Origin: Sandaracinobacteroides saxicola | Lineage (GTDB): Bacteria > Pseudomonadota > Alphaproteobacteria > Sphingomonadales > Sphingomonadaceae | DNA length: 64,000 nucleotides | Assembly: GCF_014117445.1 (NCBI RefSeq) | Contig: NZ_CP059851.1 | Location: 806,001 to 870,000 of the forward strand | Direction of reading: 5' to 3' | Shown here: positions 1 through 8,600 of the stretch, piece after piece | Numbering within the stretch: position 1 is the first letter of the stretch | Layout: each line of letters opens with the position of its first letter | Program-made: the position numbers and the translations under genes | The notes under the pieces: generated by a model | The model's database searches: none | What the model was told of the DNA's origin: nothing | Seen by the model: the letters and a program-made list of their open reading frames with translations, nothing else

Positions 1-392
1 AGGGTGCGGGCGTAGCGCGGCTCGAACAGCAGGGCGGCGGTGTGCTTTTCCGAATCGGGATCGGTGCCGTCGCCGGCGCTGGCGCCGACATCGAGAAAGG
101 GAATCGCCAGCGCGGATTGTGGCGATGGATAGGAAATTGACGAGGGCAGGAGCGATTCGGCGGGCGGGCGCGCGGGCGCCGACTCGGGTGCGCCGAGCTG
201 GCTTTCGGGAATGCCGAAATGCTGCGCCAGTCGCTTGCGGTCGAGCTCGGACAGGCGGCGCGGCACGCCACGCTTGATAAATTGTTGAATATAGGCAGGG
301 TTTCTTCCGATGATGCGGGAAAGCGAGGCATAGTCCGACCCCCGGTCCCTGATCATGCGGTCGAGCCGCTGCCGAATGTCGGCATTGTGCAT
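1..392 (-). CDS. S24/LexA-like HTH transcriptional regulator (partial, C-terminus beyond the window)
   Basis: A leftward reading frame stays open from an ATG at 392 to the window edge, about 130 residues. It starts MHNADIRQRLDRMI and continues with a helix-turn-helix region (ASLSRIIGRNPAYIQQFI, about residues 18-35) of the kind found in sphingomonad S24-family repressors. A Pro/Ala-rich linker follows, and then the start of a beta-rich C-terminal part (ALAIPFLDVGASAGDGT, about residues 93-109), where the S24 peptidase-like domain should begin. The start was chosen for a strong AGGAGG ribosome binding site just upstream. A Met 12 codons further in lacks one. The catalytic Ser/Lys of S24 lies outside the window, so self-cleavage cannot be judged. 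Family assignment is from sequence pattern only. Confidence 0.7.
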   Translation of the reverse strand, partial: MHNADIRQRLDRMIRDRGSDYASLSRIIGRNPAYIQQFIKRGVPRRLSELDRKRLAQHFGIPESQLGAPESAPARPPAESLLPSSISYPSPQSALAIPFLDVGASAGDGTDPDSEKHTAALLFEPRYART

Positions 393-565
393 GCGGTTGA
401 CCTCCTCTCCTGATCCCCGCGCGGCGCTTCATACGCCTCATTTTTTACCTAGACTAGTAGGAAAATGCCTCTCATTCTTTCCCTATCGAGTCGGGACAGG
501 TGCCCCGGATCGCGCGGACAGGGACGCTGGGAGTGGGCTTGCACCGGGCCAAGGAGAAAATGGGA

Positions 566-772
566 ATGTCGCTGTTGTTGAAAATCGAGCGGGTGCTGCG
601 GGCGAGCGGGGAAAGCCCCTCGCGCTTTGGGCGCAGGATCGCGAACGACCCGCGGCTGGTGCACGACCTGCGCCGCGGGCGGAATGTGGGGCCGCGGCTG
701 GCGCAGCGGATCGAGACGCAATTGTCGGTGGTGACGCTGCAACCGGGAGACACGCCATGCGCCATGCATTGA
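566..772 (+). CDS. small HTH-like protein (68 aa)
   Basis: A short protein of 68 aa beginning MSLLLKIERVLRASG. It is basic and helical, with the stretch SPSRFGRRIANDPRLVHDLR, which resembles a Cro/XRE-like DNA-binding helix pair, and ends in a short acidic tail. Similar short proteins occur in sphingomonads, but I know of no assigned function. The start at 566 is 9 nt from an AAGGAG box at 551-556; the ATG at 560 would be too close. The gene is divergent from the S24 regulator and its end overlaps the next gene by 16 bp, which suggests co-expression with that gene. DNA binding is inferred, not shown. Confidence 0.5.
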   Translation: MSLLLKIERVLRASGESPSRFGRRIANDPRLVHDLRRGRNVGPRLAQRIETQLSVVTLQPGDTPCAMH

Positions 773-1140
773 ATCCGGTGCACGCCGGCCTGCTGCGCGG
801 GCTGCGGGCGATGCTGCGGCGCGACGCGCTGCTGGCGAACTGGCTGGAGCCGGCGGCCGGGGGACTGCCGGGGCTGGTGGTGGAGGATTTCGACTGTGTG
901 CCCTGGGCCAGCCTGAACTTCGCCGGGTTCCGGCACCGGCTGATGCTGCGGCTGACCGGCGAGGCGGCGGCGGTGATGGCGGCGCGGGCGCGGCTGGAGG
1001 CGCTGCTGGTGGAACCGGAGCTGACGACGGCGGGCCATGTGCTGATCGAGATGGCGGTGGAGGCGGCGGAGGAAGCGGCGCTGCCGGACGGTCGGGTGGT
1101 GCTGGGCCTGGAGATCGCGGCGCTGACCATCGCGGAATGA
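757..1140 (+). CDS. hypothetical protein, possibly DUF3168-like (127 aa)
   Basis: A 127-aa protein starting MRHALNPVHAGLLRGLRAML. Its layout is an N-terminal helix, a WASLNFAGFRHRLMLRL strand region, a helix rich in Ala/Arg and a final strand VVLGLEIAALTI. This order recalls the DUF3168 family of phage or gene-transfer-agent tail-completion proteins, but no other phage gene is nearby, so the comparison is weak. It overlaps the preceding small HTH gene by 16 bp. Codon use is as GC-rich as the surrounding core genes. Function unknown. Confidence 0.45.
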   Translation: MRHALNPVHAGLLRGLRAMLRRDALLANWLEPAAGGLPGLVVEDFDCVPWASLNFAGFRHRLMLRLTGEAAAVMAARARLEALLVEPELTTAGHVLIEMAVEAAEEAALPDGRVVLGLEIAALTIAE

Positions 1141-1197
1141 TTTGAGGCGCGCTCAGAAGATGGTTGCAAAACCCCGCGAAGGGCGTAGAAACTGAGT

Positions 1198-1212
1198 CTC
1201 AATCAGATTGAG
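1198..1212. promoter_or_regulatory. inverted repeat upstream of the RND efflux operon
   Basis: A perfect inverted repeat CTCAAT-CAG-ATTGAG ends 8 nt before the adaptor gene. The 10-mer TTGAGGCGCG also occurs twice in the leader, at 1142-1151 and 1208-1217. A repressor site controlling the efflux operon is plausible, but no regulator gene adjoins it. The role is inferred from position and symmetry. Confidence 0.3.
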
Positions 1213-1220
1213 GCGCGATC

Positions 1221-2243
1221 ATGGTGCGGCCGGGGGTGATGGGAAGCGTGTTGCTGCTGGCGGCGTGCGGGTCGGAGCCGCCGCCGGCGCCGGTTCCCGA
1301 GGCGGTGCCGGTGACGTTGATGACGGTGGGCCCGCGGGAGGGCGCGGGCGCGCTGGAGGTGGTGGGGACGGTGCGGCTGAAGCGGGAAACGCCGCTGGCC
1401 TTCACCAGCGCGGGGCAGGTGCGCGGCATCACTGTGCGCGAAGGCGACCGGGTGGCGGCCGGCGCGCTGCTGGCGACGCTGGATACGGGCCCGCTGGATG
1501 CGGCGGCGGCGGCCGCGGCGGCGGATGCGGCACGGGCCGCGGCCGACCTGAAACGGGCGCAGCGCCTGGTGGCGCAGGGCTGGGTGAGCCAGGCACGGGT
1601 GGAGAGCGCGCAGGCGGCCGCGCGGTCCAGCGAGGCGGCGCTGAGTGCGGCGCGGTTCAACCAGCGCAATGGCCGGATCGTGGCGCCGACAGCGGGCATC
1701 ATCCTGCGGCGGGCAGCCGAGCCGGGACAGGCGCTGGCGGCGGGGACTCCGGTGCTGGTGCTGGGCGAGTTCGCCAGCGGTTATGTGGTGCGGTTGCCGC
1801 TGTCGGAATCGCAGATGGCGGGCGTGCGGATGGGGCAGGCGGCGCGGGTGACGCTGGAGAGCAGGCCGGCGCCGCTGACCGGCGTGGTGAGCGAGATTGC
1901 CGGACGGGCGGACGAGCGCAGCGGCACCTTCATGGTGGAGGTGCGGCTGCCGGCGGATGCGGCGCTGCGGTCGGGCATGGTGGGGCGGGCCACGCTGATG
2001 ACCGGCGGCGGCGACGGCCCGCTGCTGCTGCCGGCGACGGCGGTGTTCGCGGCGCGGGCGGAGGAAGGGTTCGTCTGGCGCGATGAGGGCGGCGTGGTAC
2101 GGGCGCGTAGGGTGGCGCTGGGGCCGGTGCGCAGCGAGGGCGTGGTGGTGACGGCGGGGCTGGCACCGGGCGACCGGATCGTGCGCACGGGCATCGACCG
2201 GTTGAGCGAGGGGGCGAAGGTCAGGCCGGTGCCGGCGCGATGA
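1221..2243 (+). CDS. RND efflux periplasmic adaptor subunit (HlyD/MFP family lipoprotein)
   Basis: A 340-aa membrane fusion protein that would bridge an inner-membrane RND pump and an outer-membrane channel. The N-terminus MVRPGVMGSVLLLAACGSE carries a lipobox (LAAC), so it should be lipid-anchored. Next come a barrel-sandwich (lipoyl-like) segment with GQVRGITVREGDRVAAG (about residues 67-83), an Ala-rich alpha-hairpin (about 95-145) and beta-barrel and membrane-proximal domains to the end (GLAPGDRIVRTGIDRLSEG). Its last four bases (ATGA) overlap the start of the pump gene, so the two are translationally coupled. Substrate unknown. No TolC-like gene is in the window. Confidence 0.9.
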   Translation: MVRPGVMGSVLLLAACGSEPPPAPVPEAVPVTLMTVGPREGAGALEVVGTVRLKRETPLAFTSAGQVRGITVREGDRVAAGALLATLDTGPLDAAAAAAAADAARAAADLKRAQRLVAQGWVSQARVESAQAAARSSEAALSAARFNQRNGRIVAPTAGIILRRAAEPGQALAAGTPVLVLGEFASGYVVRLPLSESQMAGVRMGQAARVTLESRPAPLTGVVSEIAGRADERSGTFMVEVRLPADAALRSGMVGRATLMTGGGDGPLLLPATAVFAARAEEGFVWRDEGGVVRARRVALGPVRSEGVVVTAGLAPGDRIVRTGIDRLSEGAKVRPVPAR

Positions 2244-5200
2244 TCAATTCGATCATCGGCTTTGCCGTGCTGCGCTGGCAGCTGACGCTGGTGGCGTTCG
2301 CGCTGCTGGCGGCGCTGGGGGCGCAGGCGTTCCTGTCGATCCCGCGCTCGGTTGATCCGCATTTCCCGATTCCGGTGATCGTGGTGGTGGCGATCCAGCC
2401 GGGCGCCGACCCGGAGGATCTGGAACAGACGGTGGCGAAGCCGATCGAGCAGGTGCTCTATGGGCTGGACAATATCACCAAGGTGGCAAGCAGCAGCTCC
2501 AACGGGCAGGCGGTGATCAGCGCCGAGTTCAGCTGGGCGAGCGATCCCGAGCGCGATTATGACCAGGCGGTGCGGGAGGTGAACGCGATCCGCGCGCAGC
2601 TGCCGGCGGGGCTGGCTCGGCTGGAGTTCCGCAAGGTGCGGACGACGGAATCGGCGGTGGTGCAATATGCGCTGGTGTCGCCGGACGCGAGCTGGCGCCG
2701 GATGGAGAAGGTGGCGAAGGACCTGAAGGAGCGGTTCCAGCGGGTCGATGGCGTGCGCACGGCGACGGTGTGGGGGCTGCCGAAGCCGGAGGTGGAGGTG
2801 GTGGTCGACCTGGGGCGGCTGGCGGAATATGCGCTGCCGGTCAGCGCGGTGACCGATGCGCTGCGGCTGGGGGGCAGCGACCTGCCGGCCGGATCGGTGC
2901 GGGTTGGGGAGGCCCGATTCAACGTGAAGGCGGGCGGGGCGTTTCGCACGCTGGCCGAGGTGAAGGCGGTGCCGGTGCGGGCGGAGGGCGGCCGGCTGGT
3001 GCGGGTGGGGGATGTCGCCGACGTGCGCTGGGGCACGGAGGAGCGGCCGCACATCACCCGGCTGAACGGCGAGCGGGCGGTGTGGGTGACGGCGACGCAG
3101 AAGGACAATGTGAACGTCCTGGACGTGCGCAACGGGCTGGTGGCGAGCGCGGACGAATATCGCTCCATCCTGCCGCCGGACATGAAGCTGGTGCTGGGGT
3201 TCGACCAGAGCGACGACATTTCGCGCAAGCTGGCGCAGCTGGGGCGGGATTTCGCGATCGCGCTGGCGATCGTGCTGGTGACGCTGCTGCCGCTGGGGCC
3301 GCGGGCGAGCCTGGTGGTGATGATGTCCGTGCCGCTGAGCCTCGCCATCGGCGTGCTGGTGGTGAACCTGATCGGCTACACGCTCAACCAGCTGGTGATC
3401 GCGGGGTTCATCCTGGCGCTGGGGCTGCTGGTGGATGATTCGATCGTGGTCGTGGAGAATATCGCGCGCCACCTGCGCATGGGGATGACACGGGTGCAGG
3501 CGGCGCTGGCGGGGACGCGGCAGATCGCGGTGGCGGTGATTGGCTGCACCGCGGTGCTGGTGTTCGCCTTCCTGCCGCTGGCCTTCCTGCCGGAGGGCGC
3601 GGGCAAGTTCACGCGGGGGCTGCCCGTCAGCGTGATCGCCACGGTGGTTGCGTCCATGTTCGTGGCGCTGACCATCATTCCGTTCCTGGCGAGCCGGCTG
3701 CTGCCGAAAAACGAGCCGGAGCATGGCAACCGGTTCCTGCAGGTGGTGCAGGGCGGCATCCACCGATTCTATCAGCCGGTGCTGCACTGGGCGCTGGAGA
3801 AGCCGAAGATCGCGCTGGCGGCGGCGATGGCGCTGTGCATCCTGGCGCTGGGGCTGATCCCGGTGTTGGGCAGCAGCCTGTTCCCGCCGGCGGACACGCC
3901 ATACTTCCTGGTGGAGGTGCAGGCGCCGGAGGAGGCGGAGAAGAACCAGACGGCGCGGGCGGTGGCCTATGTCGAGGAGGTGCTGAAGGGCGAGCCGGAG
4001 GTGGTGAACCGGCTGGCGAACGTCGGCCGGGGCAATCCGCAGGTGTTCTACAATGTGCGGGAGATCGCGCAGAAGAGCAATTATGGCGCGGTGCTGGCGG
4101 TGCTGGATGAATGGCGGCCGGCGACCGGCCCGGCGCTGCTGGCGCGGGTGCGGGCGAAATTCTCGGCCTATCCGGATGCGCGGATCACGGTTTCGCTGTT
4201 CCAGAATGGCGCGCCGATCGACGCGCCGATCGTGTGGTACATCAACGGGCCGCAGCTGGACGTGATCAAGGCGCTGTCGCGGAAGGTTGAAGGCGCGATG
4301 AAATCGGTGGCGGGGGTGCGCGACGTGCGCAACCCGCTGGCATTCGACCGGGTGGATGTGGCGCTGGGGCTGGATGCGGATCGCGCCGCGCTGTTGGGGG
4401 TGGCGCCGGCGGCGGCGCGCCGGGTGACGCGGCTGGCGCTGGCGGGGGAGGCGGCGGGGCGGTTCCGCGACGACGAGGGCGACAGCTATGACGTGATGGT
4501 GCGGCTGGCGCCCGCGGACCCGGCGGCGATGGGCGCCTATCAGACGCTGGATGCGTTGCAGCGGGTGTTCGTGCCGTCGATCAACGGCGCGGCGGTGCCG
4601 CTGTTGCAGGTGGCGACGCCGCAACTGGTGAGCGGGCCGCCGAGCATCAACCGCTATCTGCAACAGCGCAGCGTGGCGGTGACGGCGAATGTCGAGCAGG
4701 GTTTCGTGACGGGCAAGGTGGGGTCGGACGTGGCGGCGAAGGTGCGGGCGCTGCCGCTGCCGGCGGGCTATTCGGTCAGCATCGGCGGCGAGGCGGAGGC
4801 GCGCAGCCGCAGCTTTTCCGGGCTGGGCGGGATCATCATGCTGACGGTGTTCGGCATCCTGGGCATCTTGGTGCTGGAGTTCGGGCGCTTCCGCGAGACG
4901 CTGGTGGTGGTGGGGGTGATTCCGCTGGGCATGTTCGGCGGGTTGATCGCGCTGTGGGCGAACGGGATGTCGATCAGCTATACCGCGATCATCGGCTTCG
5001 TGGCGCTGATCGGGATTGAAATAAAAAACAGCATTTTGCTGGTGGATTTCACCGGGCAGTTGCGGGCGCAGGGGATGGAATTGCGCGAGGCGATCGAGCG
5101 GGCGGGCGAGGTGCGGTTCCTGCCGGTGCTGCTGACCAGCGTGACGGCCATCGGGGGCCTGCTGCCGCTGGCCGTCAGTGGCTCGGGGCTTTACGGGCCT

Positions 5201-5335
5201 TTGGCCTGGGTGATCATCGGCGGCCTGGTGAGTTCCACGCTGCTGAGCCGGGTGGTGACTCCGGTGATGTATCTGCTGCTGGTGCGGAAGGCGCCGCCGG
5301 TTACGGCCGAAGCCGGCGCAGAAGCAACGCCGTGA
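2240..5335 (+). CDS. RND efflux transporter permease (AcrB/HAE1 family)
   Basis: A 1031-aa inner-membrane proton-driven exporter of the AcrB/MexF superfamily, the usual length for the family. The first transmembrane helix is near residues 10-30, followed by a large periplasmic domain, helices 2-6 around residues 335-470, a second periplasmic domain and helices 8-12 at about 860-1015. The TM4 proton-relay acidic pair is visible in GLLVDDSIVVVEN, and the TM10 lysine in GIEIKNSILLVDF. It overlaps the adaptor gene by 4 bp. Multidrug or solvent export is the family role; the actual substrate cannot be read from sequence. Confidence 0.93.
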   Translation: MINSIIGFAVLRWQLTLVAFALLAALGAQAFLSIPRSVDPHFPIPVIVVVAIQPGADPEDLEQTVAKPIEQVLYGLDNITKVASSSSNGQAVISAEFSWASDPERDYDQAVREVNAIRAQLPAGLARLEFRKVRTTESAVVQYALVSPDASWRRMEKVAKDLKERFQRVDGVRTATVWGLPKPEVEVVVDLGRLAEYALPVSAVTDALRLGGSDLPAGSVRVGEARFNVKAGGAFRTLAEVKAVPVRAEGGRLVRVGDVADVRWGTEERPHITRLNGERAVWVTATQKDNVNVLDVRNGLVASADEYRSILPPDMKLVLGFDQSDDISRKLAQLGRDFAIALAIVLVTLLPLGPRASLVVMMSVPLSLAIGVLVVNLIGYTLNQLVIAGFILALGLLVDDSIVVVENIARHLRMGMTRVQAALAGTRQIAVAVIGCTAVLVFAFLPLAFLPEGAGKFTRGLPVSVIATVVASMFVALTIIPFLASRLLPKNEPEHGNRFLQVVQGGIHRFYQPVLHWALEKPKIALAAAMALCILALGLIPVLGSSLFPPADTPYFLVEVQAPEEAEKNQTARAVAYVEEVLKGEPEVVNRLANVGRGNPQVFYNVREIAQKSNYGAVLAVLDEWRPATGPALLARVRAKFSAYPDARITVSLFQNGAPIDAPIVWYINGPQLDVIKALSRKVEGAMKSVAGVRDVRNPLAFDRVDVALGLDADRAALLGVAPAAARRVTRLALAGEAAGRFRDDEGDSYDVMVRLAPADPAAMGAYQTLDALQRVFVPSINGAAVPLLQVATPQLVSGPPSINRYLQQRSVAVTANVEQGFVTGKVGSDVAAKVRALPLPAGYSVSIGGEAEARSRSFSGLGGIIMLTVFGILGILVLEFGRFRETLVVVGVIPLGMFGGLIALWANGMSISYTAIIGFVALIGIEIKNSILLVDFTGQLRAQGMELREAIERAGEVRFLPVLLTSVTAIGGLLPLAVSGSGLYGPLAWVIIGGLVSSTLLSRVVTPVMYLLLVRKAPPVTAEAGAEATP

Positions 5336-5453
5336 GGGCGCCGATGCCCAGGCCGATGACGACGCCGAGCGAGGGCTGCGCCTGCCAATAGCCGACGGCG
5401 GCGCCGATCAGCAGGCCGAGGGTGAGGAAGATGCCGAAGCCGGTGTCACGCAT
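5301..5453 (-). CDS. small two-helix membrane protein (50 aa)
   Basis: A 50-aa hydrophobic protein starting MRDTGFGIFLTLGLLIG and ending LLLRRLRP. It can form two transmembrane helices joined by a short loop (YWQAQPS). Its 3' end overlaps the 3' end of the convergent RND pump gene by 35 bp. An upstream in-frame ATG at 5507 would add 18 polar residues and runs into a repeat, so the inner start was preferred. No clear ribosome binding site is seen. No function assigned. Confidence 0.45.
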   Translation of the reverse strand: MRDTGFGIFLTLGLLIGAAVGYWQAQPSLGVVIGLGIGALTALLLRRLRP

Positions 5454-5501
5454 GGGGGTGCTTTGGCGGCGGGCGCGGGGTTTGGCAACGGGTTGCGACA
5501 G

Positions 5502-5530
5502 GCTCATCCTTCGACAGGCTCTGGATGAGC
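5502..5530. repeat. REP-like palindromic repeat
   Basis: Arms GCTCATCC (5502-5509) and GGATGAGC (5523-5530) flank TTCGACAGGCTCT. The core TTCGACAGGCT...GGATGAGCGG recurs at about 61902-61924. This is a dispersed intergenic palindrome of the type common in sphingomonad genomes. Confidence 0.6.
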
Positions 5531-5582
5531 GGGTCAGCAGGCGCTTGTGGGGAGGCCCCCTCCCGCTCGCTGGCGCGAGTCG

Positions 5583-5604
5583 CCTCCCCCACAAGTGGGG
5601 GAGG
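5583..5604. terminator. GC-rich hairpin between tamB and the small membrane gene
   Basis: A perfect inverted repeat, CCTCCCCCAC-AA-GTGGGGGAGG, lies just past the tamB stop codon. A second small hairpin (CTCG...CGAG, 5566-5579) is next to it. Neither has a good U-tract, so this may be a dispersed repeat that also acts as a transcript end for tamB. Confidence 0.4.
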
Positions 5605-5617
5605 GGCTTGAGGAAGA

Positions 5618-8600
5618 TCAATAGTCTCTAGTCCAGCGGACGTTGACGCTGCTGCCGCCGATGGTGCTGACCTGGCTGAGGATGGAGAGGCTGCGGCTGA
5701 GCGCGACCTGGACCTGGGTGGCGGTGTAGCCGGCGGCGTCGCTGGCGACCTCGACATAGACGCGGCGGCCGACATATTGCCCGGCGGCGACAGCGGTCTT
5801 GCGGCGGATGGCGGTGTCGGCGGGGAGGATGCGCAGGCGGTCGATGCCGACGATGCGGCGCACGGTGTTGACCGGGTTCAAGGCGCCCTGGCCGCCCTGG
5901 CGCAGGGTGGCGAGCGCGCCGGCGAGCTGCACCGCCTCGGGCGCGGAGAGCGTGCTGATGCTGCTGCCGAACAGCAGGCGGGCGAGAATCTCGTCCTCGG
6001 GCAGGCTGGGCAGGCTGCTGAAGGCGATCTGCGGTTTTTCCGCTGTGCCGCTGATGCGCAGCGTGGCGGTGAGGCCCTGCGCGCTGCTTTCCGCGACGAT
6101 GTCGAGCGCCGGGTCGGGCGGGTTGCTGCCGTTGAAGCGGATCTCGCCGCGGCGGATGTCGAAACGCTTGCCGGCGAAATCATAGGCGCCGCTGACCAGC
6201 TGGGCGCGGCCTTCGAGCACGGGGCGGGAGGCGGTGCCGCCGACGCGCAGCGTTCCGCGCCACTCGCTGTCGAGGCCGAGGCCGGCGACGCGGACGGCGC
6301 CCGGCGCGTCGAGGGTGAGGGCGAGCGCCCAGTTGGTTTCGGGGGCGGGGGGCGGCTCCACCTGGTCGGGGTCGATGATGACGATGGGTGTCAGCTCGGT
6401 GGCGCTGGGGCGGCCGAAGCGGATGCGGGCGTTGGCGATGGCGAGGGCGCCGCCGATGCGGCCGCCGCGCGGGCCATAGGAGAGGGTGAGGGTGCCGGAG
6501 CCGGTGGCGCGGAAATCGTCGCGCGCCAAGAGCGGCGCCCGGTCCAGCCGCAGGTTGACGGTGGACGCGAAGCCTTCGGCGCTGGCGAGGCCGAGGCTGC
6601 CGCCGCCGCTGACGCTGCCGCCGCCGATGCGGCCGGCGAGGCGGTCGAGGCGAAGCTGATCGCCCTCGAAGCGGCCGGCCAGCGCCAGCTCGGTGGCGGC
6701 GAGGCCGAGCGCCGGGATCTCGGCGCGCAGCGCGCTGCTGCCGACGGTGCCGCGCGTGTCGGGGCGGGCGAGCGTGCCGGTGGCGTCGAGGCTGAGGGCG
6801 ACGGGGCCGGTGAGCTGGACAGCCTCGCTGCCGACCAGCGGCCAGAGCGTTTCGGCGGGGCCGTTCCAGCGCAGGTTGGCGGTGAGGCGGCTGTCCGCCA
6901 GGCTGCGGGCGGCGTTGATGAGGGCCTGGCCACGACCGATGACGACGCCCTGACGCGCGGCGACGAGGCGGACCGCCAGCGCCTCCCGCGTGCCGTCGAA
7001 GCCCAGCGCGGCGTCGAGTGCCGGCTGCCCCAGCGCCCCCAGGCCGGCGATCCGCAGCGTGCCGCGCGCCGCCGGAAGCCCGCTGCCGCTGCCGGACAGG
7101 GCGACGGCGCCGGACGCGCGGCCGGCGAGTTGCAGCGCGGTGAGCGGGAGGGCGCTGGCGGCGAGGTCGGCGCGCCAGCCGCTCTGGGAGGCGCTGCCGG
7201 CGAGCGTGAGGCTGCCATCGCCGATGCGCAGCGCGGCGGGGTCGAGCGTCCAGACGCTGTCATTGCGGCGGGCGGTGAGCGGGGCTTCGAGGCGGATGGC
7301 CTGGCCGGCGAGGCTGCCGCTGCCGCTGATGCGGGCGCGGTCGTCATCCGCGCTGGCGCTGAGGTCGAGAGCGAAGCGGTTGTCGGTGCCGGTCGCCAGC
7401 AGGCGGGCATTGTTGTTGCCGGGCGCGAGGCGGAGCGCGAGGCTGGCGTTGCGGACCGGGACGCGGCCGACGAGGGCGCGTTGCAGGGCGATGTCGAGGC
7501 TGCCGCGCGGGCGGTTGCTGGCGTCCAGCGTCAGGCTGCCCCCCAGGCTGCCGCTGCCGCTGATCGTGGCGAAGGGCGTGTCCAGCCCGCCGGCGAGGGT
7601 GAGGGCGGGGGTGATGCGCTGCTCGCCGGCGTCGGCATCGAAGCGGACGCTGCCGGCAAGCGCGCCGGCGACGCCGAGCGTGCCGCGCGCCAGGCCGTCG
7701 CCGAGCGCCAGGCGGCCGCTGGCGCTGGTGTCGGCCATGTTCAGGCGGGCGATGTCGGCGAGCGCGCCCTGCGGGGTGAGGAGCAGCGCGCCGGTGGCGG
7801 TGGCAGGGCCGAGGGGGGAGGTGGCGGTGGCGGTGACGCTCCAGCCGTCGGGGTTGGGCAGCAGGGTGGCGGCGAGGTCGCGGCTGGCGAGGCCGGGATC
7901 GGCAAGCGCGATGTCCAGCCGGGGACGGGTGAGCGGGCCATCGAGGGCGAGGCGGGTGGAGCCGAAGCGGCGGCTGCGGCCGGCGGTGACGGCGACGACG
8001 CGACCGCCATCGAAGCGCGTGGCGCTGCCGGACAGGTTGAGGCCGGGGCTGGCGAGGCGGAGACTGTCGAGCCGGAGCAGGCTGGTGGGAGGCCAGAACA
8101 GCGTGCCGCTGAGGCTGGTGGGGCCTTCGAGCAGCCAGTTGAAGAAGCCGGGGTCGAGGCGGGCGATGGTGGCGGTGACGGGCCCGGTGAGGCGGACGCC
8201 GCGCTCGAGGGGATCGGGGCGGGCGAGCAGGCGGCCCTGGATGCGGGCGGCGCCGATGTCCGGGATGTCGTAGCGCGGGATGAGGGGGGTGAAGGCGACG
8301 CTGTAGTCGCCGTCGACGAGGCTGATGCGGCCGCTGCCCTGGGCGGTGGCGCGGTCGGTGCGGGCGCGCAGCGCGGTGCTGGTGAGCGCGCCGTTCTGCA
8401 CGATGAGCGGCGCTTCGAGCACGAAATTGGTGAAAAAGGGAGCGAGGTCGGCGCCGGTGCCGCTGATCTGCCGGGCCTCCAGGCGGGCGGGAATGGTGAG
8501 CGGGCGCTGGCCCAGGCGAAGACTGCCGCGGCCGGTGACGGTTTCGAAGCCGGTGCTGCCGAGCGCCAGGCGCGGCGCTGCGAGGGTGAAGCGGAGCTGG

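Noticed and set aside
566-1140. Prophage or gene-transfer-agent remnant
   Set aside because: A small HTH protein and a DUF3168-like protein could suggest phage DNA, but no terminase, portal or capsid gene is near and codon use equals the core genome.
1781-4663. Long leftward ORF of 960 codons opposite the RND pump gene
   Set aside because: It is Arg/His/Gln-rich antisense of a clearly recognisable AcrB-type gene.
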